Of a stretch of 36,374 nt of DNA, positions 26,119 to 36,374 are shown piece by piece. A model generated the notes under the pieces. The model did not search any database. It was not told the DNA's origin and saw only the letters and a list, made by a program, of their open reading frames with translations. Within the stretch, counting starts at the first letter, position 1. Each line of letters opens with the position of its first letter. Origin of the DNA: Verrucomicrobiota bacterium (GTDB lineage: Bacteria; Verrucomicrobiota; Verrucomicrobiia; Opitutales; Oceanipulchritudinaceae); contig JAJOKB010000119.1 in NCBI GenBank assembly GCA_021208135.1, forward strand, positions 1 through 36,374, read 5' to 3'. The position numbers and the translations under genes are program-made.

Positions 26119-27084
26119 ATGTTGGAGCCATTACCGAACTGGACACGCAAAGACCTGTTGTCGACCGAAGGGCTGACGCGGTCTGAAATTGAAACCATCC
26201 ATACCCTGGCGCGTTCCTTCAAAACCGCGATCACCAACGGGGTGGGCAAGCTTCCCTATCTGGAGGGCAAGACTCTGATCAACCTGTTTTTGGAGCCCAG
26301 CACACGAACCCGTGTGGCCTTTGAACTGGCGGCGAAACGGTTGGGCGCGGATTGCACCACGATTACGGATTCTGCCAGCAGCTTGTTAAAGGGCGAAACC
26401 TTGCGCGACACGGCTCAGGTGATCCAGGCCCTGCAGGCGGATATGATCGTTATCCGGCACAGTGCTGCCGGCGCGGCGCATTATCTGGCAGACAGGTTGC
26501 AAATTCCGGTCATCAATGCGGGCGATGGCTGCCACGAGCATCCGACCCAGGCGCTGCTGGACTCTTTTACGATGCTGGAACACTTTGGTTCATTGGAAGG
26601 GCGCAAAGTAACCATACTGGGCGACATTTTATTCAGCAGGGTTGCGCGCTCCAACATCTGGATGTTGACGCAACTGGGTGCCAAAGTGACGGTAGCCGGG
26701 CCGAGAACACTGGTGCCTGAAACCTTTAGGGATCTGGGCGTTGAAGTCTGCCACGATCTGAAAACCGCGTTGGCGGATGCGGACGTAGTTATGCTGTTGC
26801 GCATCCAGAAAGAGCGGCAAACTTCGTCGCACTTTCCGGGACTGGGGGAGTACCGCAGCATGTTCGGACTTACCGTGGACCGGGCATCCTGGTTAAAGCC
26901 TGAAGCGCTGATCATGCATCCAGGGCCCATCAACCGTGGCGTCGAGATTGATTCGCCGCTGGCCGATCATCCGCGATCGGTGATTTTACAACAGGTAACC
27001 AACGGTGTCGTTAATCGCATGGCAGTCCTGTGTCTGTGTTGCCAGGCGCTTAACCCCCAGCCAGGAGTTGAAAGCAATGTCTGA
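26119..27084 (+). CDS. pyrB: Aspartate carbamoyltransferase catalytic subunit PyrB
   Basis: PyrB joins carbamoyl phosphate and aspartate, the first committed step of pyrimidine synthesis. It has 321 residues. The carbamoyl phosphate site STRTR (61-65, within FLEPSTRTRVAFE), the loop with SLLKGET, HPTQALLD at about 140-147 and the HPGPINRGVEI segment are all present. It overlaps the pyrC start by eight bases. No pyrI regulatory subunit is adjacent, so it probably belongs to the unregulated or PyrC-associated class. Confidence 0.96.
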   Translation: MLEPLPNWTRKDLLSTEGLTRSEIETIHTLARSFKTAITNGVGKLPYLEGKTLINLFLEPSTRTRVAFELAAKRLGADCTTITDSASSLLKGETLRDTAQVIQALQADMIVIRHSAAGAAHYLADRLQIPVINAGDGCHEHPTQALLDSFTMLEHFGSLEGRKVTILGDILFSRVARSNIWMLTQLGAKVTVAGPRTLVPETFRDLGVEVCHDLKTALADADVVMLLRIQKERQTSSHFPGLGEYRSMFGLTVDRASWLKPEALIMHPGPINRGVEIDSPLADHPRSVILQQVTNGVVNRMAVLCLCCQALNPQPGVESNV

Positions 27085-28380
27085 ACTACTTTGGATACGC
27101 AACGGTCGGGTGATCGATCCGGCCTCAAAGCGCGATGAAAGAGGCGAAGTATGTGTGCGCCATGGCAAAATTGTCGCCAACTTGACCGAGGAGGAAAAAG
27201 CCGCCGCAACAATATTTGATGCCGCTGGCAAGATTGTGGCTCCCGGCCTGGTTGACATTCACGTGCATTTTCGCGAGCCGGGACAAACACACAAGGAGGA
27301 CATTGGCAGCGGTAGTAGGGCCGCAGCTGCGGGTGGTTTCACCACCGTAGTGTGCATGCCGAACACCTCACCGGTTGCCGACAATCCCGGCACCATCCAA
27401 CGCATCAAGGATGCAGCGCAAAGAAACGCAGTGGTGAATGTATATCCAACCGGGTGCTTGACGATCGGCATGAAGGGAGAGGAACTGGCTCCTATCGGTT
27501 CGTTAAGGCGGCCGGGGTAGTGGCTGTGACTGATGATGGTCTGTGCGTTCAAAACAACGAGGTTATGCGCCGGGCAGTCGAATACGCACGCATGTTTGGA
27601 CTGGTGGTGATGGACCACTGCCAGGATGCCTCCATGACCAAAGGTGCGGTGATGAATGACGGTTACTGGTCGTTGAAGTTGGGACTGAAGGGATGGCCGG
27701 CGGCAGCGGAAGATTTGATCATTGCGCGCAATATCGTGTTGGCCGAGTTCCTGGATGCCCACATCCACATGCAGCACGTCAGCAGCGCAGGCGGAGTTGA
27801 ACTATTGCGCAGAGCCAAAAAACGCGGGGTGAAAGTTTCCGGCGAAGCTGCGCCTCATCATTTTTTCTTCACCGATGCGTGCTGCCGCAACTATGACACC
27901 AATTTCAAAATGAACCCGCCCTTGCGCACAGAGCGCGACCGGCTGGCGATTATTGATGGATTGCTGGACGGCACTCTGGATATCATTGCCACCGATCACG
28001 CTCCGCATACCGAAGACGAAAAGGACTGCGAATTTGATTATGCTCCCTTCGGAATCATTGGCTTGGAAACCGCATTGGGAGCCTCGCTGGAAACACTGTA
28101 TCACAGCGGCAAGATGACTTTGCCGGAGCTATTGAGCTTGATGACCAACAAGCCTGCGGCTATTGTGAATCTTCCCAAAGGCACACTGACACCGGGTGCG
28201 GACGCTGACATCGTGGTCTTTGATCCGGATTGTCCGGTGCAGGTTGATGCCCGCCAATTGCAAAGCAAGTCGAGCAATTGCCCATGGCATGGGCACACGC
28301 TGCGCGGCAAGGTCAACGCCACCTTTGTAGCAGGCAAACTCGTCTGGGACGGCGAGACTGGGCGCATCATCCACCATTGA
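27077..28380 (+). CDS. pyrC: Dihydroorotase PyrC (class I), frameshifted at about 27505
   Basis: PyrC cyclises carbamoyl aspartate to dihydroorotate, the step after PyrB. The ATG at 27077 overlaps the pyrB end by eight bases. Metal ligands are His62 and His64 (DIHVHFREPG), later His residues in MDHCQD and HIHMQHVSSAG, and Asp in ATDHAPHTEDEK. The frame breaks after APIGSL: one missing A in TTAAGG near 27505 restores KAAGVVAVTDDG and a protein of about 434 residues, the length of long class I dihydroorotases. It is part of the dgkA-pyrB-pyrC run. Confidence 0.95.
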
Positions 28381-28387
28381 CGGCACC

Positions 28388-29250
28388 ATGTCTATAAACA
28401 TCGCGGCGTCCATTTACACCTTGATTCTGTTCGGTTGTTCGTTGATCGCCTTCGGGTGGGTGGTAAAACGCTGGCTCAGCGAACGCGAAACCGGGGAAAT
28501 TCACCCTTTGTTACCTCCCTGGTGGCTGCGTCCGATAGATTTTGGGCTGTGGATTGCTGCCATGATGTTGTGGTTTGTATTGGCATCGGCTCTGGCCGAA
28601 CCCCTGAGTGCATTCATCCAAAACTTCAAAGAGGCCGAAGCAGCAGGCATACTGGCGACACTACTTTCCGGTATTCTGATGCAATTGGGGATGTTGGCGA
28701 GTTTCCTGTATGTTCGCCACCACTTCGCCAGCGAAGCCCACCTGGATCTCAACCCAACGACCAGAACTACCAAACAAATCATCGGCTTAGGGTTTTTATC
28801 CTTTCTGGCTGCTTATCCGGTCATTGTAGTGGTCAATCTCGTTTGGACCTTCATCACCATGGTGCTGAACTCCATCGGATTGGGACTGCCGGAGGGTCCG
28901 CAACCGGTGGTAACCATGCTAATGGAGAGGGAGGAAGTGTGGATCTGGCCCTGGTGTTTTTGCTCGCGGTCATTATTGCCCCAATTGTTGAGGAAATGGT
29001 TTTTCGGGCGGGTATTTTCCGCTTCTTGCAAGGCCGGTTTTCCCTGGTTTTCTCCGTTGCTGTCAGCAGCGTATTGTTCGGACTGGTGCATGGGCATTTT
29101 CTCAGTCTGCCCGGACTGACCATGGTGGGTGTCGCATTGGCCATCGCCTACCACCGTACCCGCGACATCAGAGTCCCTATCGTATTCCACGCCCTGTTTA
29201 ATCTCAATTCACTGCTACTGCTGAAACTGTGGCCTGAAATCGCCATCTAG
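28388..29250 (+). CDS. CPBP-family intramembrane metalloprotease, frameshifted at about 28933
   Basis: The family (CAAX prenyl protease 2 / bacteriocin-processing, Abi-type) are glutamate-dependent membrane proteases. The repaired protein has about 287 residues with roughly eight membrane segments. The catalytic motifs are in the second half: IVEEMVFRAGIF (EExxxR), LFGLVHG and the final VFHALFNLNS. The frame breaks after MLMEREG: one missing G in GAGGAAGTG near 28933 restores SVDLALVFLLAVIIAP. It starts eight bases after the pyrC stop and lies 18 bases before tsaE, so it sits inside a long same-strand run. Its substrate is unknown. Confidence 0.87.
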
Positions 29251-29268
29251 CAGCCGCCCAATAAGAGC

Positions 29269-29733
29269 ATGAATGACTTCAATCCAGTCGATCTGTTGGA
29301 AAAGCTCCGATCTGGTATGGAGTGCAAAACGGCGGAACATACCGAAAGGCTTGGCTATGCGTTGGCGCAACAACTACCGGCTGATACCTGGCTGGCACTG
29401 CGCGGCGATCTGGGAGCGGGCAAAACAACGCTCGTGCGCGGAACTGCGAAAGCGCTGGGTATAACGTCGGCGATTACAAGTCCAACCTATACCATTTTCA
29501 ACCTGTATCAGGGCTCCCGGCAACTCATGCATATGGATGCCTACAGATTGGAGAATGCGCACGGCATGGACGCACTCATGGTGGAGGAATTTTTATCCAG
29601 CCCATATTTGGCCATTGTTGAGTGGCCGGATCGAATTGCCGACTGGTTACCCAGCAACACGGTTTGGCTGGATATCACCATTCAAGCTGATGGTGTATCC
29701 CGCTCGGTGCGCAGAGTTTCCCTACCCTGTTAA
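29269..29733 (+). CDS. tsaE: tRNA threonylcarbamoyladenosine synthesis ATPase TsaE
   Basis: TsaE is the ATPase that supports the TsaB-TsaD complex making t6A at position 37 of ANN-decoding tRNAs. It has 154 residues. Walker A is GDLGAGKTTLVRG (about residues 46-58), followed by the family motifs SPTYTIFNLY, HMDAYRLE and VEWPDRIADWLP. Start and length are normal. tsaB and tsaD are not in the window. murJ starts 11 bases after the stop. Confidence 0.95.
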   Translation: MNDFNPVDLLEKLRSGMECKTAEHTERLGYALAQQLPADTWLALRGDLGAGKTTLVRGTAKALGITSAITSPTYTIFNLYQGSRQLMHMDAYRLENAHGMDALMVEEFLSSPYLAIVEWPDRIADWLPSNTVWLDITIQADGVSRSVRRVSLPC

Positions 29734-29744
29734 TCCAGATTGCG

Positions 29745-31319
29745 ATGCTTCATCATCTCCGCGCAATAACATCGGTATCCGCCGCCACGATTCTATCCCG
29801 TATTCTAGGATTAATACGGGATGTGCTGCTGTTTGCGATGTTAGGTTTAAGCAGTTTGAATTCAGCCTTTATTTTTGGGTTCACCCTGCCCAACCTGTTT
29901 CGTCGCTTGCTGGGTGAAGGGGCCTTAACCTCTTCCTCGGTCCCGTTGCTAACGGATGCCCTGGCACAAGAAGGAAAGATCAGCGCCTTCAAACTGCTGA
30001 ATCAAATACTGACACGCCTCGTCATTGCATTGCTGGTTTTGACTATGGCAGGCATCGCTGCCCTTTCCAGCATTCACCATTTTGACGGATTGCCAGAGCG
30101 CTGGCATACCGGAGCCAACTTTGCCGTAGTGCTTTTGCCATACATGATCCTGATTTGCCTGGCGGCGCTGATTTCGGCGAGTTTGAATACCTTAGGCAAG
30201 TTCACTTGGCCCGCACTTTCAGCAGTGTGGCTCAATCTGACCATGATCGCTGCTTTGATTATTGGGCTTTGTTTGACCGCATTACCGGAGGAAACCAAGG
30301 TCTGGATTCTGTGTGCGGGAGTGTTGGCAGGGGGGGTGTTACAACTGGGGATTCCTGCGCTCTGTTTGATTCGCGAGGGTTGGCGTCCTGGTTGGGATTT
30401 ATCGACTGGCACCCGTTTGCAACAAATGCAGCAACTGTTGATTCCCGGACTGGTTGCCGCAGCAATATTCCAAATCAACGTACTCGTCTCAAGAGTTTTG
30501 GCGTTTGCATTGAATGACAGTGCGGCAGCTATCCTGTATCTGGCAAACCGTCTGATAGAGCTGCCGTTGGGAGTGTTTGCCATCGCTGTGACCACAGTTT
30601 TGTTTCCCAGCCTGTCACGTTTGGCCGCGGAGAACAAGCTGCAGGAGTTTGCCCGTTCGTACAGAGATGGGGTCGCCTTGATCATGAGTATCACGGTTCC
30701 CGCAGGCATGGGATTGATGGTTCTAGCCGATCCAATTCTGACCGTGCTTTTTCAGTGGGGAAATTTCGCCAAGGCAGATGTCCAGGCTACACGACTGCCG
30801 CTGATGCTGTTTGCCGCAGCAGTGCCATTTTATGCTTGGGCGACGTTATTGACCCGTTGTTTTCATGCGCGCAAAGACATGCGCACTCCGCTCAAACTCG
30901 CCGGGGCAAACTTTGTGCTGAACTTAGTCTTGAGTGTGATCTTGATGCGAAGTTTTGGAACTGCAGGACTGGCAGCCGCCAACCTGCTGGTATCGATAAT
31001 CCATTGCATTCTTCTAAACCATTGGAAACCCCTGGGTGAACACCCTGCCATGATTACCGAGCGTCGAAGGATCTTTCGGACATACACGGCTATTTTCACA
31101 GCCACTGGAGTCATGGGAATCACCATTCATGGGGTACATGTCCTGGCGGCAGTCCTCATCCGTAACCACTTTGCCATGCATCCAAATCTGGAGGCAGCGC
31201 TGGTGGTAACCATTGGGGTGAGTACAGGGGTTGCTATTTATGGCATCGCGGTGCTCGTGATGGTGCCGGACATCGCACGTAGCCTGAAGCAATTGATAAC
31301 CCGGAAGCTGGGGCGCTGA
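29745..31319 (+). CDS. murJ: Lipid II flippase MurJ
   Basis: MurJ flips lipid II across the inner membrane for peptidoglycan synthesis. It has 524 residues and about 14 membrane helices of the MOP exporter fold. Family marks are the N-terminal ITSVSAATILSRILGLIRD, FRRLLGEGALTSSSVPL, a long hydrophobic core, and the central segment ILYLANRLIELPLGVFAIAV followed by TVLFPSLSRLA. It is the last gene of the plus-strand run and converges with the GH94-like gene. Confidence 0.95.
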   Translation: MLHHLRAITSVSAATILSRILGLIRDVLLFAMLGLSSLNSAFIFGFTLPNLFRRLLGEGALTSSSVPLLTDALAQEGKISAFKLLNQILTRLVIALLVLTMAGIAALSSIHHFDGLPERWHTGANFAVVLLPYMILICLAALISASLNTLGKFTWPALSAVWLNLTMIAALIIGLCLTALPEETKVWILCAGVLAGGVLQLGIPALCLIREGWRPGWDLSTGTRLQQMQQLLIPGLVAAAIFQINVLVSRVLAFALNDSAAAILYLANRLIELPLGVFAIAVTTVLFPSLSRLAAENKLQEFARSYRDGVALIMSITVPAGMGLMVLADPILTVLFQWGNFAKADVQATRLPLMLFAAAVPFYAWATLLTRCFHARKDMRTPLKLAGANFVLNLVLSVILMRSFGTAGLAAANLLVSIIHCILLNHWKPLGEHPAMITERRRIFRTYTAIFTATGVMGITIHGVHVLAAVLIRNHFAMHPNLEAALVVTIGVSTGVAIYGIAVLVMVPDIARSLKQLITRKLGR

Positions 31320-31330
31320 CATAGACAGCC

Positions 31331-31381
31331 ATTCAGGGCTCCCTCTGGCAAGATCCCTGTCGGGGCAGCATTCAGGGCTCC
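31331..31381. repeat. Short direct repeat between murJ and the GH94-like gene
   Basis: The 12-mer ATTCAGGGCTCC occurs at 31331-31342 and 31370-31381, spaced 39 bases, with related flanks (CAGC before each, allowing one base). It could be a remnant of a small repeat or part of a termination structure; no strong hairpin was found. Confidence 0.35.
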
Positions 31382-31382
31382 A

Positions 31383-33687
31383 TTAAATCCTTACCCTAAG
31401 TCTGTGCGTGGTTCCGGCAATCGGCAGAGGCAACTTGTTGCCAGACATTACCTCACCATCCAACACCAGCGCCGGGGATTCCCTGCGTCCGCCCGCACAA
31501 CCTGAATTTCGTAAGTAGCACCCCGGAACCGACGAACCGCAGTCATACCAGGCCAGTCCGATGGCAATTGCGGATCTACGGTCAGACCATCCAGCTCTGC
31601 ACGGCAACCGAGCAAACCATCCACAACGGTACGAAGGTACCAGGCACTGGTTCCTGTGTTCGGCGAATGACTGCTTTTTCCGGCAATTTCAGGGTAAGTC
31701 GGTCCACGATAAAAATTGGGGATGTAAACTGGCAACTGATCGGCATCCCTGATAGCGCGTCCCTGTTCGCCGCCGGGCACCAGGCACCTCAAATACCGCC
31801 AGGCACTGTCGGCATCGCGATACAAAAACAAGCCGTACGCCCAAAACACCACAGCGTGACAATACACAGAACCATTTTCTCCGGTTCCAGGAGTTTTGAG
31901 TGTGATCTTCCCAACGTTACGGCGCATGCCCTCGTAGGCAGGCAACAGGATGGCCGGTCCTGCAGGTGTGTCCAACAACTCGCGCACTGCAGTACGCAAG
32001 GAGGCAAAACGTTGTTCATCCGCGACCTTCCCGATGAGCGCCCAGCTTTGCGCATTAATGAAAATACGGCCCTCAGCACAGGTTGAGGAACCTAAAATCG
32101 ACCCATCGTCAGAAGTGGCGCGCTGATACCATTGCCCATCCCACGCTTGTTCATTGACGGCCTTGCGACAAGCCTCGGCTTCTTTGATGAAGCGCTTCGC
32201 ATCCTCTGTTTTGCCAATAAAACCGGCTACTTCAGCCCATTGTTCCAAGGCATAAGCCAAGGCTTCGGTCAGCCAGATTGATTCACCTTTGCCATCCGGG
32301 CCAGCCATATTAAGAGGGTCATTCCAATCCCCCTGTCCGATGCGCGATAGGCCTCGCGCTGTGCGATCAGCCAGCAACCACTCCAAATTGCGCACAACGT
32401 GGCCATAGATCGAATCTTCGCCACCATCAACATAAGGGACTGACAGATTGAGCAGATCAAAATCGCCGGTTTCCGCCAGATAACAGCGCAGAGCAGGCGG
32501 ACCCCACACTCCACTGTCTTTGTGCGGAATCGTAGTGATAGGCATCACATCCGCACGCGGATCCATGCGCAAACCATGGGGCATGAAACCATCTTTGTGC
32601 TGAAAATCCAGATTCTGGAGAACCACCGTCTGGCGGTGCCAGGATCCATTAAGGTGGCCGCCATTGCGTCCTGGATGGCATTTCGCGCCTGGGGTGCATA
32701 GTTGAATCTCAACGTACGCCCCACCCTCAAAACACGATCCTGCAGCCAGACATTGACGTAGTGATTGAAGGTCTCATCCGGGGTGTGAACTTGCACACCG
32801 GCAGGAAACTGCGCCCTGAATTCTCTCCGGCGGACAAGAATTTGTTCAACAGCGTCCGACCGTTGGTAGCGTTGGCGAATAGTGGCAATTTCAGCATCAT
32901 CGGCGGCAGGTCCCATCAGCAACTGCAACGAGAATGACGAATCCGCAGCCAAATCCACATCATAACGCATTGCCGCAATGGTTTCCTGGTAGCGACTGCG
33001 CACATTCGGCCAATGGGATTCAATCACTGCCTGCGGACGTCCGAAATCACCGTGACCCAAAAATACTTCCTGGCGGGATTCCCAGGCTGAGGGGGTTTTA
33101 TCAGCTAAAACGTAGGTGATATTTTTGCCAGCAGCCAAGCGGTCGTAGTCATCAATCTTCACGTAATACGGGAAGTAACGCATGATGAAACCGGAATGTC
33201 CGGATTCCCAGCCCGCCTGTTGGTCAAGCCGACCAGGGAATCCCAAAGGGAATGCTGGAATGACCTCCAGCGACCGCGCGGATCCGCACACATTGCTGAC
33301 TTTGATCGACCAACATTCGACTGCGTCGTCCTGGGGCAATACGACCTGAACCCTTACTTCTATGCCATCCCTGCGCACCCGCCATTCCAAACTGTCCAAA
33401 CTGACGGTAAAGCTGAAGGAATCGGGATCGGCATAGACCGGACCCCAAGGGGCACTCCACAGCTTACCGCTTTGTTTGTCGCGAATGTAAAACCAACGCC
33501 CCTCCCCGGCGTAGGCATGAGGGTTGGGCTGCATGAAAGCCCCGCGCCCTCTACCGCGGTGGTCCAGATGCAAAAACATCTGGTCATTCCAAAGATCGTA
33601 ATCCGCGCGCTCCAACAACTTAGGATCGCGCAGCACAAAGCGGCTGCCATCTGACTGGAAGCCTGCCACGGTAGCAGGTACGGACAT
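31383..33687 (-). CDS. GH94-like glycoside phosphorylase/hydrolase, two frameshifts
   Basis: The family of cellobiose-phosphorylase-like enzymes splits beta-linked disaccharides with phosphate. The start is the ATG at 33687. The N-terminal domain (residues about 1-270) is the beta-sandwich typical of the family (RDPKLLERADYDLWNDQMF, GRWFYIRDKQSGKLWS). The (alpha/alpha)6 catalytic part has LRFNYAPQARNAIQDAMA, HKDSGVWGPPALRCYL, and the acid-site region RIGQGDWNDPLNM with the family's DWND. Two missing bases break the frame: a C near 32632 (joining GTAQTVVLQNLDFQHK) and a G near 31489 (joining VVRAGRRESPALVLDGEVM). The repaired length is about 768 residues. No signal peptide is seen, so it should be cytoplasmic, as phosphorylases are. 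It lies 45 bases after tpiA on the same strand, so sugar phosphate from it could feed glycolysis (inference). The exact substrate is not readable. Confidence 0.8.
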
Positions 33688-33732
33688 GGTCGTGTAGTGT
33701 AGGAAAGTGAGGGTCGTGACAACTGCCGGGCC

Positions 33733-34509
33733 CTAGGATCGGGACTTGGCAATTTCCACCAATTCGACGAAAGACTTGGCTTGCAAGGAAGCGCCACCAA
33801 TCAGACCACCGTCAATATCGGGTTGGTCGAGCAGCTCTGCTGCGTTGCCCGGCTTCATGGAACCGCCATAGAGAATCCTGATCTTTGCGGCGGCAGCGGC
33901 ACCCAACAATGCACTCAGCTCACTGCGAATCATGGCATGCACTTCCTGCGCCATTTCCGGGGTAGCAGTTTTGCCTGTACCGATTGCCCAGACGGGTTCA
34001 TAGGCAATCACCAAATTGTCAGCATGTTCAGCAGTCACACCCTGCAGACCATTGACCAACTGAGATTTGACCACGTCGAAGGTTTTCTCAGCTTCACGCT
34101 CGGCGAGGGTTTCACCTACGCAAAGAATCGGCTTGAGAGAACTTTCCAGCGCGGCGAGCACCTTGGTATTGATGAAGGCATCGCTTTCACTGAAATATTC
34201 CCGGCGCTCGCTGTGTCCCAGAATGACATAGGTGCAAAACAAAGAACGCAACATGACGGGCGAAACTTCACCGGTGTAGGCACCCTCTGCCTTGGGATAC
34301 ATATTTTGTGCGCCCAGCTGAACATTGGAACCCTCCAATGCTTTGGCAGCGGACTCAATTGCCGTGAAAGGCGGGCAAACAACTGCGGTGACTTCAGTCT
34401 GCGTACCGATGAGTTGATCGATCTCTTTGATCAATTCAACGCCCTCGGCGGCAGTTTTGTTCATCTTCCAGTTACCTGCGATCAGATATTTGCGTGGATT
34501 GGTAGCCAT
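33733..34509 (-). CDS. tpiA: Triosephosphate isomerase
   Basis: TpiA interconverts dihydroxyacetone phosphate and glyceraldehyde-3-phosphate. It has 258 residues with catalytic Lys in GNWKMN, His in ILGHSERRE and Glu in [16 protein letters not shown]; the phosphate loop [12 protein letters not shown] and GGLIGGASL complete the barrel. It lies 33 bases after pgk on the same strand in the order gap-pgk-tpiA, a common glycolytic operon. Confidence 0.97.
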   Translation of the reverse strand: MATNPRKYLIAGNWKMNKTAAEGVELIKEIDQLIGTQTEVTAVVCPPFTAIESAAKALEGSNVQLGAQNMYPKAEGAYTGEVSPVMLRSLFCTYVILGHSERREYFSESDAFINTKVLAALESSLKPILCVGETLAEREAEKTFDVVKSQLVNGLQGVTAEHADNLVIAYEPVWAIGTGKTATPEMAQEVHAMIRSELSALLGAAAAAKIRILYGGSMKPGNAAELLDQPDIDGGLIGGASLQAKSFVELVEIAKSRS

Positions 34510-34542
34510 AAAATTAGTGGATTATCGTGATGGTATGAGAGA

Positions 34543-35739
34543 TTACTTGCTATCCAGCGCAACTACGCCCGGCAATGCTTTGCCCTCAAGAAATTCGAGA
34601 CTGGCACCACCACCGGTGCTCATGAAAGACACTTTATCGCCATGACCGCTCTTCTTAATCGCCTTGACTGAATCGCCTCCGCCAATGATGGAAGTGCAAT
34701 CGGCATTGGCAACTGCTTCAGCAACCGCGAAAGTACCTTTGGATGACTCCTTGATTTCAAAAATACCCATAGGACCGTTCCAAAGTACGGTTTTGGCACC
34801 CGCCACTTCCTTGCGATAAAGTTCAATGGTTTCCGGGCCGATATCAACGCCCTCCCAGCCATCGGGAATATCCCCACTGACAAATCGGGTGTTACCCAAT
34901 GTACCGCCGCCGAAATCGAGCGCATCGCAGATCATATTATCCACTGGCAACAGGAATTTAACGCCCTTGGCAGCAGCCTTTTCCAACGCGGAGCGAGCGA
35001 CATCCACCTTATCCGGTTCAGCGAGGCTATTGCCCACTTTGCCACCTTGGGCGAGGCGGAAGGTGTAGGCCATGGCTCCACCAATCAGAATTGCATCCGC
35101 CTTTTCAAGCAGGGCATCGATAACCGTAATCTTGTCGCTGACCTTGGCACCACCTAGAATCACAACGAAGGGACGGTCAGGGTTGGCAGTCTTGTCCCCG
35201 AGATAGGCCAACTCTTTTTCAATCAGATAGCCACAAACATTGGTGGGCAAAAAGCGGGTAACGCCTTCTGTGGAGGCGTGGGCTCTGTGGGCGGTACCGA
35301 AGGCATCGTTCACGTAAACATCGCCCAATTTAGCCAACTTCTGGGCAAAGGCTGCGTCGTTATCCGTCTCCTCCTTGTAATAACGCACATTTTCCAACAA
35401 CAGTATGTCCCCATCCTTCATAGCAGCAACAGCAGCTTCAGCATCGGGTCCGATGCAGTCCTTGGCAAAACCAACCGGCTTGCCAATCAGCTTTGCCAGC
35501 GCCTCGCCAACAGGTGCCAGACTGAATTCAGGATTGCGCTCGCCACCCTTGGGACGCCCCAAATGGCTCATAAGGATTACGCGCCCTCCGTCACCGGTAA
35601 GTTTGCGCAAAGTGGGCAGAGCTGCGACGATCCGGGAATCATCGGAAATCTTACCACCCTTGATGGGTACGTTAAAGTCAACCCGAACAAGCACTTTTTT
35701 GCCTGATACGGAGATATCATCAATGGTTTTGATAGCCAT
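34543..35739 (-). CDS. pgk: Phosphoglycerate kinase
   Basis: Pgk makes ATP from 1,3-bisphosphoglycerate. It has 398 residues with the family's [46 protein letters not shown] and [11 protein letters not shown] motifs. It follows gap on the same strand, but a strong terminator at 35765-35811 lies between them, so its level may be set by read-through or by its own promoter. Confidence 0.97.
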   Translation of the reverse strand: MAIKTIDDISVSGKKVLVRVDFNVPIKGGKISDDSRIVAALPTLRKLTGDGGRVILMSHLGRPKGGERNPEFSLAPVGEALAKLIGKPVGFAKDCIGPDAEAAVAAMKDGDILLLENVRYYKEETDNDAAFAQKLAKLGDVYVNDAFGTAHRAHASTEGVTRFLPTNVCGYLIEKELAYLGDKTANPDRPFVVILGGAKVSDKITVIDALLEKADAILIGGAMAYTFRLAQGGKVGNSLAEPDKVDVARSALEKAAAKGVKFLLPVDNMICDALDFGGGTLGNTRFVSGDIPDGWEGVDIGPETIELYRKEVAGAKTVLWNGPMGIFEIKESSKGTFAVAEAVANADCTSIIGGGDSVKAIKKSGHGDKVSFMSTGGGASLEFLEGKALPGVVALDSK

Positions 35740-35764
35740 AATTTGAAATAGTTTGAAGTGGTAT

Positions 35765-35811
35765 AAAAAAGCCGCCCGAAGATCTTCGAATGAATCGAGG
35801 CTTCGGGCGGC
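35765..35811 (-). terminator. Terminator or attenuator between gap and pgk
   Basis: An 11-bp stem GCCGCCCGAAG/CTTCGGGCGGC (35771-35781 with 35801-35811), a 19-base loop and a T run on the minus strand (A run at 35765-35770), about 30 bases after the gap stop and about 25 bases before the pgk start codon at 35739. The loop also contains a short self-complementary segment. Confidence 0.8.
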
Positions 35812-35840
35812 CTAAAGAGTTCTCAGCTTAGAGGTGGAGC

Positions 35841-36374
<534 letters not shown>

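Noticed and set aside
31321-31382. CRISPR-like or mobile-element repeat between murJ and the GH94-like gene
   Set aside because: Only two copies of a 12-mer, no further units, no inverted ends and no transposase.
33781-34530. Open frame of 249 codons antisense to tpiA
   Set aside because: Mirror of the conserved tpiA frame with no motif of its own.

Overview
The window is about 36.4 kb of ordinary-looking bacterial chromosome with moderate GC. Gene content points to the PVC group, most likely Verrucomicrobiota (inference): a chlamydia-like class Ic ribonucleotide reductase with a long ATP-cone N-terminus, a lamin-tail/CotH exported protein, several small Sec-exported proteins of no known family, a SecA with a large insertion and no C-terminal zinc motif, and a Thermus-type isocitrate dehydrogenase with a C-terminal extra domain. 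No phage, insertion sequence or CRISPR array was seen.

Layout. 1-2750 (minus): a truncated lamin-tail/CotH protein, an exported repeat-bearing protein, and an SRAP/YedK protein. 2918-9763 (plus): a soluble PAS hybrid histidine kinase, secA and lnt. 9785-14163 (minus): nrdB-nrdA behind a promoter with two NrdR boxes. 14356-17134 (minus): a membrane-anchored VWA protein, two paralogous small exported proteins each with its own matching terminator, and an exported peroxiredoxin. 17419-18073 (plus): tRNA-Ser(GGA), then what looks like a lone integron gene cassette (YCII-like gene plus attC) and a tiny ORF. 18279-20754 (plus): a translationally coupled trio of metallo-beta-lactamase-fold hydrolase, ribD and an arginyltransferase-like protein. 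21090-23020 (minus): amt-glnB behind a sigma-54 promoter. 23215-31319 (plus): icd, an EamA permease, dgkA, pyrB-pyrC, a CPBP protease, tsaE and murJ. 31383-36374 (minus): gap-pgk-tpiA followed by a GH94-like phosphorylase, the gap gene running off the right edge.

Nine genes (the exported protein at 1121, secA, nrdB, amt, icd, pyrC, the CPBP protease, the GH94-like gene, gap) are each broken by one or more single-base indels, many of them in short homopolymers. Since several are essential housekeeping genes, these breaks are most simply sequencing or assembly errors. Each is annotated here as one gene with the break position given.

The most notable signals are: an R2 subunit with leucine at the tyrosyl-radical position (predicted Mn/Fe class Ic enzyme), the tandem NrdR operator on the nrd promoter, the sigma-54 promoter upstream of amt-glnB, the lone attC cassette beside tRNA-Ser, and the paralogous exported pair. 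I did not find a convincing wholly new multi-gene system.
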